Source: Chloroflexota bacterium (GTDB lineage Bacteria > Chloroflexota > UBA5177 > JANWHV01). From it: a stretch of 5,496 bases of DNA. Positions 1 through 5,496 of the stretch are shown here, one piece after another; position 1 is the first letter of the stretch; each line of letters begins with the position of its first letter. A program made the translations under genes and the position numbers. The notes under the pieces are model-generated. The model made no database searches and was not told where the DNA came from. It saw nothing but the letters and a program-made list of their open reading frames with translations. Where the stretch lies: contig JAICHN010000352.1 in the NCBI GenBank assembly GCA_025924845.1, forward strand, positions 1-5,496, read 5' to 3'.

Positions 1-109
1 GCCCGCGAGCAGGGCCTGATTTAGCAGGGCGGAGATTCCCGGTGTTTTCCCAGGCGCCCCAGGACTTATAGGTGATGTTGTTTTCGGGCGCCAAGCTTAT
101 ACACTGCGC
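1..109. other. Upstream non-coding stretch before the + strand gene
   Basis: No gene can be supported here. An open frame on the + strand ends at the TAG at 22-24, which could be the last seven codons of a gene lying to the left, but seven codons cannot be recognised. A 7-base inverted pair, GGCGCCC at 53-59 and GGGCGCC at 86-92, encloses 26 bases. Each half contains a self-palindromic GGCGCC core, so this is probably chance. The stretch most likely holds the promoter and leader of the following HD-GYP gene. Confidence 0.4.
98..103 (+). promoter_or_regulatory. Candidate -10 box (TATACA)
   Basis: TATACA matches five of six bases of the sigma-70 -10 consensus. Transcription would then start near 109-112, about 30 bases before the ATG at 140, a normal leader length. 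This would also rule out the ATG at 110 as start. No convincing -35 box lies 16-18 bases upstream; the nearest, GTGATG at 72-77, is weak and too far (20-base spacing). This is a suggestion only. Confidence 0.25.
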
Positions 110-125
110 ATGGGATCGCCTCACT

Positions 126-130
126 GGAGG
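126..130 (+). promoter_or_regulatory. Ribosome binding site (GGAGG) that decides the start at 140
   Basis: A GGAGG core lies 9 bases before the ATG at 140, a workable Shine-Dalgarno spacing. The alternative in-frame ATG at 110 has no purine-rich motif in front of it. The site therefore favours translation from 140 and a protein shorter by 10 residues. Confidence 0.6.
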
Positions 131-139
131 GCACCCGGT

Positions 140-1306
140 ATGGAGTCGCCGCCGCGACAAGGCAGTGTTCAGGTGAATCAGCACCCTTCCGTTCATTCCG
201 CCACCGACCAGGCGCAAACCTACGCCATGGCGTCCCCGGATATGCCGCTCAGTCCGGGGGAGATGACCCGTGAAATCACCCGGCTTCGCGCCCAGGTGCG
301 GAGACTGGAAGCGGAGCTGGCTCGTGCCCGCGCCGGTGGCGCCGCCGCCGCGTCCTACGATCCCGGTAAAGCGCTTCTGGGCTACGTAGTCGATGTGCTT
401 TGCACCATTCTGCGGCCCCGACGCGGCAGCACGATTATCGCCGATGTAGCGGCCAATGCCGTACGCACCGAGATTACCGATGCTCACGGTGCGGTCGGCG
501 CCCTGCAAGTGGCGCTGGAGCGCCCCAGCCTACTCGATGCCTTCACAGGCCGATCGGCCCGGCTCAGTACGCGCTATGAAAGTGTACTCTGGTTGAACAT
601 TCTGCCTACGGCCGAGCATGGAGTGATTCTCTGCCTCCGCCGCCCGGCCAACGAGCCGTTTACGCCACGCGAGCAGCAAATGGGGGAAGTGCTCGGCCCC
701 TTGCTGATCAGCGTCCTTCAGGCTGGGCACCGTCTCTTCGACCTTGCCGAGGACAAAGAGGCCCTGCATACGCTGGGCGATACGCTGAGCGCCCGCCTGC
801 GCGCCGGCCCCGGGCGAATAGCGGCCATGGAGCACGATGCCGAGCGATTAGCTAAACGTCTCGGTTGCGGCGTGATCGAGAGCAAGGGCGTGCGTATGGC
901 CGCCATGCTGCACGACATCGGCACCGTGGATCTACCGGAGGAGGTGCTGATCAATGAAGGGATGCTGAGCGAGGCCGAAATCGCGCTGATGCGCCGGCAT
1001 CCGGTATTCGGTATGGAGATTGCTCGTCAGATCGCCGGCCTGGAACCCATCCTCCCCATCATTCATTATCATCACGAACGATGGGACGGAACAGGCTACC
1101 CCGATGGCCTGGCCGGAGAGCGCATTCCACTGGGAGCGCGGATCATCGCGGTGATTGATGCCTTCCACGCCATGACCAGTCCGCGTCCTTACCGTAACAT
1201 CCTTCCTACCGTCGAGGCCATGGGCGAACTCCGCCGTTGTGCCGGCACGCAGTTCGACCCAAGGGTGGTCGAGGCATACGCGGCGCTGCCGGCAGGAGAT
1301 CGTTAG
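140..1306 (+). CDS. GAF-like/HD-GYP domain protein, possible cyclic-di-GMP phosphodiesterase
   Basis: The product is a 388-residue soluble protein. Residues 1-40 are low in order. Residues 41-65 form a short coiled coil rich in R, L and E. Residues of about 78-205 look like a divergent GAF domain (a VLWLNILP core, then PFTPREQQ). Residues of about 215-375 are an HD-GYP domain: H232 in EHDAERLA, HD at 258-259, H/E/R in HHERWDGTGYP (GYP at 319-321), and the terminal RPYR. HD-GYP proteins hydrolyse cyclic-di-GMP with a two- or three-metal centre. The oddity is T262 where the family has Lys (HDIGK). The presumed metal ligands remain, so activity may be kept but altered, or the domain may serve as a sensor. 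There is no receiver, signal peptide or membrane helix, so it should act in the cytoplasm. It is convergent with a kinase/response-regulator operon. The start at 140 was chosen for its GGAGG; the ATG at 110 is the alternative. The domain call is secure; the activity is uncertain. Confidence 0.88.
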   Translation: MESPPRQGSVQVNQHPSVHSATDQAQTYAMASPDMPLSPGEMTREITRLRAQVRRLEAELARARAGGAAAASYDPGKALLGYVVDVLCTILRPRRGSTIIADVAANAVRTEITDAHGAVGALQVALERPSLLDAFTGRSARLSTRYESVLWLNILPTAEHGVILCLRRPANEPFTPREQQMGEVLGPLLISVLQAGHRLFDLAEDKEALHTLGDTLSARLRAGPGRIAAMEHDAERLAKRLGCGVIESKGVRMAAMLHDIGTVDLPEEVLINEGMLSEAEIALMRRHPVFGMEIARQIAGLEPILPIIHYHHERWDGTGYPDGLAGERIPLGARIIAVIDAFHAMTSPRPYRNILPTVEAMGELRRCAGTQFDPRVVEAYAALPAGDR

Positions 1307-1351
1307 CCGGCACGGCTGTATCCGCGAGCCGGAGGCGTGTGCTAAGCACGC
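1305..1351. terminator. Possible weak hairpins between convergent genes
   Basis: The short gap between the two convergent genes holds two small stems. AGCCG (1305-1309) pairs with CGGCT (1313-1317) across a 3-base loop. Six pairs, including one G-U, join 1337-1342 with 1346-1351 across the loop TAA. Neither is followed by a T-tract on either strand, so they are not classical intrinsic terminators. They could pause polymerase or protect 3' ends; termination may instead depend on Rho. Confidence 0.25.
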
Positions 1352-1365
1352 TACGCCCCAGGACC

Positions 1366-2154
1366 TCAGCAGTCGGCGGCGTTACTTACATCGTGTACGG
1401 TAGGCAGCCTGAGCACGAAACGGGCCCCTGTTTCCGAGGGATCAAGCACCAAGCTGCCCCCGTGTAGTTCGGCGATCCGTCGAGCAAGCAGCAGGCTCAG
1501 CCCGGCGCCGCCGTGTAAGCGGGTCAGGCTGTTTTCGATCAGGCCGTGGGTAAAGATCTGCTCGGCCAACTCCGGAGGTACGCCGGGGCCGCTGTTCCAG
1601 AGGGTCAGTTTGGTGTATGGGCCCTCGGCTTCCGCCACAAGGGTTATCAACCCGTCTTTCGGCACGAACTTGACCGCATTATCAAACAGAATGTCAAGCG
1701 CCTGGCGCAGGCGCCGTCCGTCACCGGCCACCATGGTCATGCTTGAGTTCCATGAGACCTCCAGCGTAGCCTGCTTCCGGGTGGCCGCGACGCGACTGGT
1801 CGAGGCGATGCCGGCAATCAGGTCCGGTAGATTGACCGGCGCCAGGGGCAAACGCACGCCGGAGCCGAAAAGATCCAGGACGTCCAGGGCACGCCGGACT
1901 ACCTTTTCGAGGTTCGCGCCCGCCTCTCGCACATTGGTCAGATACCGCCTGCCCAACGGACTGAGGTCGGCCGATTCGTCGCCCAGTAATTCGACAAACC
2001 CCAGCATCTGGCCGAGCGGCGTGCGCAACTCATGCGCCATCACATGGAGGAACCCGCTTCGCCACCCCTCCAGCGCCTTGAGGCGTGCCTCAAGCTCTGG
2101 AGGGGTGTTGGGGCCGGCCGGCGCATCGGGAGCATCGCGGTCTCGGGAATGCAT
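1366..2154 (-). CDS. Small sensor-less soluble histidine kinase
   Basis: The product has 262 residues: a short N-terminal helix (about 19-35), a HisKA dimerisation domain with the H-box MAHELRTP (phospho-acceptor H41), and a HATPase_c domain (about 140-252). In the latter the N-box is DNAVKF (N159), the G1 box WNSGPGVP (187-193) and the G2 box GGAGLSLLLARR. There is no PAS, GAF, membrane or receiver domain, so the signal must come from a partner. Two departures from consensus stand out: the G1 Asp that contacts adenine is Asn (N187), and the last Gly of G-x-G-x-G in G2 is Ser (S220). The NSGPG form also occurs in other kinases, so it need not be dead. It is the last gene of the operon. Its ATG follows the stop of the response-regulator gene by 3 bases and lacks a clear Shine-Dalgarno, which points to reinitiation. 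The likely role is phosphorylating, or relaying to, the neighbouring receiver-HD-GYP protein; this is inferred from position. Confidence 0.88.
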   Translation of the reverse strand: MHSRDRDAPDAPAGPNTPPELEARLKALEGWRSGFLHVMAHELRTPLGQMLGFVELLGDESADLSPLGRRYLTNVREAGANLEKVVRRALDVLDLFGSGVRLPLAPVNLPDLIAGIASTSRVAATRKQATLEVSWNSSMTMVAGDGRRLRQALDILFDNAVKFVPKDGLITLVAEAEGPYTKLTLWNSGPGVPPELAEQIFTHGLIENSLTRLHGGAGLSLLLARRIAELHGGSLVLDPSETGARFVLRLPTVHDVSNAADC

Positions 2155-2160
2155 GGGTCA
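2152..2160 (-). promoter_or_regulatory. TGA-CCC-ATG stop/start junction, translational coupling
   Basis: On the - strand the stop of the receiver-HD-GYP gene (TGA, 2158-2160) is followed after only CCC by the ATG of the small kinase (2152-2154). No good GGAGG-like motif lies in the preceding 20 bases. The kinase is therefore probably translated by ribosomes that finish the upstream gene, which would tie the amounts of the two proteins together. Confidence 0.55.
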
Positions 2161-3195
2161 GAGCATTGCGCCGGCTATACCTTCGTCGGGAACGAGGCCG
2201 GGGTCGAGTATTCGCGCGTCAAGTTCGACGAACGCCGCGACCAGCCGCGTGTCCCACTGGGTTCCGGCGCCGGTGTGCAGCACGTCGAGCGCGCGCGCCG
2301 GCTGCATGCCGGTACGGTACGGTCTGTCGCTTACCATGGCATCGTAGGCATCAGCGATGGCCGCGATGCGGGCGCCCAGCGGAATACCGGCGCCGGCCAG
2401 ACGGTCAGGATACCCGGTACCGTCGATACGCTCGTGATGATGGCGGACGATGGGAAGCGCCTGAGCGATAAGGCGGGAACGCAACGGTCGGCATATCGCT
2501 ACCCCTTTCACGGGATGCTCGCGCATAAGCGCGAACTCGTCGTCCGTTAAGGGACCGGGCTTGCCGAGGATAGCCTCTGAGATGCCGATTTTTCCGACAT
2601 CATGGAGCATGCAGCCGCGCTGAAGCACGTGTAGCGCATTTGAGGACAAGTTCAGTCTTTCGCCAAGCGCCACGGCGCGTGCCGCCACCCGCTCGGTGTG
2701 CTGCTCGGTGTAACCGTCGCGCGCCTCAATAGCGCGCGCCAGGGCCAGAATGACGTATTTGGTGCTCTCAAGCTCATCGGTGAAGCGCTTGGCGCGGGTC
2801 AACGAACGGCATCTGGTGATCAACTCCAGGCGGTCGACCGGTTTGGAGAGAAAGTCATCCACGCCGAGGTCAAGTCCACGCATCCGATCTTCCCGCGCCG
2901 TGAGGGCGGTGACCATGAGCACGCGTATCAGCCGTGTGGCGGGGTTGGCCTTGAGTTGAGCACATACGGCAAAGCCGTCGAGCTCGGGCATCATGACATC
3001 CAGAAGCACCAGATCGGGAGGATTGGCTTGAATGGCGGCCAGGGCATCCCGGCCCGACTGCGCGGTGCTGATCTCGTACGCCTCGGCACGGAGGAAGGAG
3101 GTCAGAAGTTCCAGATTCAGCGGCTCGTCATCCACCACCAATACACGAGGCAGGGCCTCGGCCGCGCCGAAGTCATCCAGTTCGTCCTGCTGCAT
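2158..3195 (-). CDS. Response regulator with receiver and HD-GYP domains (RpfG-like cyclic-di-GMP phosphodiesterase)
   Basis: The product has 345 residues. An N-terminal receiver (about 15-130) has the acidic pair D22/D23 in VVDDEP, phospho-acceptor D66 in LLDVMMPELDG, T96 and K118 in LSKPVD. A linker helix (about 131-155) leads to a complete HD-GYP domain: H166 in YTEQHTERVA, HDVGK at 198-202, REHP, HHHERIDGTGYP (GYP at 261-263) and DRPYR. All expected catalytic and phosphorylation residues are present. By family knowledge it should hydrolyse cyclic-di-GMP in the cytoplasm under control of receiver phosphorylation. The architecture equals that of RpfG, but no RpfC or RpfF is evident, so the name is not applied. 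The ATG at 3195 is preferred: it has a GGA 7 bases upstream and overlaps the hybrid kinase gene by 23 bases. An upstream in-frame TTG at 3234 would add 13 residues and has poor spacing to GAGG. The likely phosphodonors are the kinases encoded on either side. Confidence 0.93.
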   Translation of the reverse strand: MQQDELDDFGAAEALPRVLVVDDEPLNLELLTSFLRAEAYEISTAQSGRDALAAIQANPPDLVLLDVMMPELDGFAVCAQLKANPATRLIRVLMVTALTAREDRMRGLDLGVDDFLSKPVDRLELITRCRSLTRAKRFTDELESTKYVILALARAIEARDGYTEQHTERVAARAVALGERLNLSSNALHVLQRGCMLHDVGKIGISEAILGKPGPLTDDEFALMREHPVKGVAICRPLRSRLIAQALPIVRHHHERIDGTGYPDRLAGAGIPLGARIAAIADAYDAMVSDRPYRTGMQPARALDVLHTGAGTQWDTRLVAAFVELDARILDPGLVPDEGIAGAML

Positions 3196-5496
3196 CTTGA
3201 GATCCAATCCGCTTACCGTGAATGGCCCGTTCAACCTCGCGCATTAACCGATCCCGGGCCAATCCGCTCTTCGAAAGCGTCACCGCCACATACCCGTTTA
3301 GTCGAGCCAGATCGGCCGCCGTCAATTCCCGCGCGGTCAGCACGATGATCGGAATATCGCTCGTCATCTCTTCCGCCGCCAGGGTATCGATTAGATCAAA
3401 GCCGTCCATTGGCTTCATCATCAAGTCCACGATCAGGACATCCGGGCGGTGTTGGGCCAGCAGGGCCAGGGCCTCCGCGCCGGTGCCGGCGGTGATCAGC
3501 GTATAGGGCTCTCCGGCCATGGCGATCGAGAGCAACTCCAGCGCATGGGGTTCGTCGTCCACGGCCAGCACGCAGGTTTCGGGACGCCGCTCCACGGTTT
3601 GCTCCAGGGCGTGCAGCAGGTGCTGCCGGGCCACCGGTTTCACCAGGTAGTGCGCGGCGCCGAGCGCGAATCCCGTCTGCTGCGCGTCGGCGATGATCGA
3701 GACGATCACGACCGGAATGCCGCGGGTCGCCTCATGCACCTTCAAGTGGCGCAGCAGGGGCCAGGTTTCTTCTTCCTCGAGCAACAAATCGAGGGTGATC
3801 GCCACTGGTTGCAGGGCGATGGCGCTTGGCAGCACATCTTGCGTCCTATGCACGACATGCACGCCGTATCCTGCCTCGGTCAGATACACGCGCAGCAGTT
3901 CCTGGGTGGGTGGGTGATCCTCGACCACCAGAATCTCGCCGCGCCGGCCGGGCGCCTCGGGCTGTGCGCCGGTGCGGGGCACGGTAAAACTGAAGGTGCT
4001 GCCCCGACCCGGCGCGCTGACCAGTGTGATGGCGCCGCCACTGAGTTCCACCAGGCGGCGGGTCAGCGACAGGCCCAGCCCCGTCCCCTGCCGGCTTCGC
4101 GCCAGCGTGCTGTCAACTTGCGCGAACTCCTCGAAGACACGGGCCTGGTCCTCGAGCGCGATGCCGATCCCGGTGTCGCTGACCGCCACCAGCACGGTAT
4201 CGGGCAAGGCCTCGCAGGAGAGACGGATGGCGCCGCCCGCCGGCGTGAACTTCACGGCGTTGGAGAGCAGATTGTAGAGCACCTGCAAGAACCGTTGGCG
4301 ATCGACCTGGACCAGAAGCGATCCTTCCGGGCGGCATACGTCCAGGGTGATTTCGGCCCGTTGCGCCATGGCCGCCATGGTCTGGCCCGCCTCGGCCATC
4401 AGGGCATACACGTCTAGGTCCTCGCGGTGCAACTCCATATGCCCGGCCTCTACCTTGGACAGGTCAAGGATGTCGTTGACCAGGTGAAGGAGGTGGCGCC
4501 CACCTTCCAACACATTGGCGACGTAGCGCTGCTGCCGTTCATTGAGCGGCCCGAATAGGCAGTCCTGCAGCACTTCCGAAAAGCCGATAATCGCGTTCAG
4601 CGGGGTGCGTAGCTCATGACTCATGTTGGCCAGGAAGTCCGACTTCACCTGGCTGGCCCGAGTGAGCGCCTCGTTGCTTGCCCGTACCGCTTCCTCGGCC
4701 TGGAGACGCTCTTCGATCTGTGTCTCGAGCGCCGTGACCGCCGCCTCCAGATCCTTCGAACGCTGGGCCACTTGGTCGAACAATGATCGTCCCTCAAGCA
4801 CCACGGCTGCTTGGTCGGCCAGCAACTGGGCAAGCACGAGATCATCCTCGGCGAAGAGCGAGGCGCGCGCCGCGTAGGCGGCCAGGACGCCGATCTTGTG
4901 ATTGCCCAGGGTGATAGGCACGGCTACCAGGGCCGCCGAGTGCGTACGCACACGCTGATTAGCATGCGGCGTGCTCTCCACCGAAGCGTCTTCCAGAAAG
5001 ATGCCGTGTTGATCTTCAAACACGGCGGTGATGGCGGAGTGCGGTGTGGATAACTCAACCGACGAAGGGAAATGCAGGTTGCCCTCATCGCTGTGCCAAA
5101 GGCCGATGGAAGCGCGGGCCACGCCAAGCGAAGCACTTACGCCCCGCTCCAATTCCTGGACAATCGCCGCCGTGCTTGGCAAGCCGGTCAGGTTGGCGGA
5201 TCGACCGAGAAAGGCGCGGAACTCAGGTACTTGCCAGGTCCGACGAAGCCACAAGGGTGGGGCGAAGCCAATGTAATAGAATACGCCGCATCCCAGCGCC
5301 CAGAGGTCGAGCAACGTCGTCCACAGGTGGGAGAGCCCCGGCGCCGCGACGTTGGCGCCCAGGCTTCCTATGGCAAGAGCCAGGCAGAATGAGCCGATCC
5401 CAACCGCCTGCATCCGGCGCTTGGTCACCCCGGCGGAGCCCCGCGCGGCCTGGGCAAAGGTAAACCCGACATACATCATCAGTACGATAAAATAGC
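3173..5496 (-). CDS. Membrane-bound hybrid histidine kinase with GAF and two receiver domains (5' end beyond window)
   Basis: The frame stays open to the right edge, so the N-terminus is missing. Residues here are counted from the ATG at 5479, which is probably internal. Five further codons upstream (Y-F-I-V-L) extend a hydrophobic helix. Membrane helices follow at about 24-46 and 52-73, the end of a multi-helix sensor. Next come a GAF domain (about 100-235), a coiled coil (about 235-280), HisKA with MSHELRTP (H288), HATPase_c (N407 in SNAVKF, D435 in DTGIG, then GTGLGLSL), receiver 1 (about 516-632: E520/D521, D564, K614) and receiver 2 (about 638-755: D641/D642, D685 in VDLMMKPMDG, K737). 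The kinase core looks active. Receiver 1 has LDLLLEEEETW, without the usual Pro and Gly after the Asp, and receiver 2 has K-S instead of K-P. It should autophosphorylate at H288 and pass phosphate to its receivers. No Hpt domain is visible for onward relay. It is the first visible gene of the operon, so the promoter lies outside the window. Confidence 0.93.
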   Translation of the reverse strand, partial: YFIVLMMYVGFTFAQAARGSAGVTKRRMQAVGIGSFCLALAIGSLGANVAAPGLSHLWTTLLDLWALGCGVFYYIGFAPPLWLRRTWQVPEFRAFLGRSANLTGLPSTAAIVQELERGVSASLGVARASIGLWHSDEGNLHFPSSVELSTPHSAITAVFEDQHGIFLEDASVESTPHANQRVRTHSAALVAVPITLGNHKIGVLAAYAARASLFAEDDLVLAQLLADQAAVVLEGRSLFDQVAQRSKDLEAAVTALETQIEERLQAEEAVRASNEALTRASQVKSDFLANMSHELRTPLNAIIGFSEVLQDCLFGPLNERQQRYVANVLEGGRHLLHLVNDILDLSKVEAGHMELHREDLDVYALMAEAGQTMAAMAQRAEITLDVCRPEGSLLVQVDRQRFLQVLYNLLSNAVKFTPAGGAIRLSCEALPDTVLVAVSDTGIGIALEDQARVFEEFAQVDSTLARSRQGTGLGLSLTRRLVELSGGAITLVSAPGRGSTFSFTVPRTGAQPEAPGRRGEILVVEDHPPTQELLRVYLTEAGYGVHVVHRTQDVLPSAIALQPVAITLDLLLEEEETWPLLRHLKVHEATRGIPVVIVSIIADAQQTGFALGAAHYLVKPVARQHLLHALEQTVERRPETCVLAVDDEPHALELLSIAMAGEPYTLITAGTGAEALALLAQHRPDVLIVDLMMKPMDGFDLIDTLAAEEMTSDIPIIVLTARELTAADLARLNGYVAVTLSKSGLARDRLMREVERAIHGKRIGSQDAAGRTG

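Noticed and set aside
1..24. Possible C-terminal end of an upstream + strand gene (seven codons then TAG)
   Set aside because: Too short to distinguish from chance; the sequence to the left would be needed.
53..92. Inverted repeat GGCGCCC / GGGCGCC as an operator
   Set aside because: Each arm is built on a self-palindromic GGCGCC, common by chance in GC-rich DNA, and the 26-base spacing is not helix-like for a typical dimer operator.
1610..2347. + strand open frame of 245 codons opposite the small kinase and the end of the response regulator
   Set aside because: The translation is rich in Ser, Arg and Ala, has no domain, and spans the junction of two well-supported genes on the other strand.
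3196..3234. TTG start at 3234 for the receiver-HD-GYP gene
   Set aside because: The GAGG before it is almost adjacent to the TTG, and the extra 13 residues are not part of the receiver fold. The ATG at 3195 has better spacing to a GGA motif. It cannot be fully excluded.
2698..3348. + strand open frame of 216 codons opposite the response regulator
   Set aside because: Antisense to receiver and HD-GYP motifs; no domain and no ribosome site noted.
3449..4417. Long + strand open frame of 322 codons opposite the hybrid kinase
   Set aside because: It lies wholly antisense to the kinase and receiver domains with clear motifs. Its translation is rich in Q, H, G and R without recognisable domains, as expected of a mirror frame in GC-rich DNA.

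Overview
This is a GC-rich (estimated by eye at about 60% or slightly above), gene-dense bacterial segment devoted to signal transduction and cyclic-di-GMP turnover. Gene density, codon use and the mix of GAF, HD-GYP and hybrid-kinase domains fit a proteobacterium. The sequence does not support a genus, and no rRNA, tRNA, mobile element or CRISPR array is visible.

Layout. One gene runs on the + strand (140-1306): a cytoplasmic protein with a coiled coil, a divergent GAF-like domain and an HD-GYP domain whose HDIGK motif reads HDIGT. Facing it, after a gap of about 60 bases, is a tight three-gene operon on the - strand. In order of transcription it holds: (i) a large membrane-anchored hybrid histidine kinase with GAF, HisKA, HATPase and two receiver domains (3173 to beyond the right edge, 5' end missing); (ii) a receiver-HD-GYP response regulator of RpfG type (2158-3195), whose likely start overlaps the kinase gene by 23 bases; and (iii) a small soluble histidine kinase with no sensor domain (1366-2154), whose ATG lies 3 bases after the stop of (ii).

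Likely working. The overlaps imply translational coupling and a joint pathway. The hybrid kinase would sense a signal through its membrane and GAF regions and pass phosphate through its receivers, or by way of the small kinase, to the receiver-HD-GYP protein. That protein has all the motifs of an active cyclic-di-GMP phosphodiesterase. The convergent HD-GYP gene may feed the same second-messenger pool or be a catalytically altered relative. The wiring is inference. The domain assignments rest on clear motifs.

The families are known. What is less ordinary is the combination: two convergent HD-GYP genes, a minimal kinase with altered ATP-site motifs at the end of the operon, and a tandem-receiver hybrid kinase with divergent receivers. 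I see no evidence for a wholly undescribed system.
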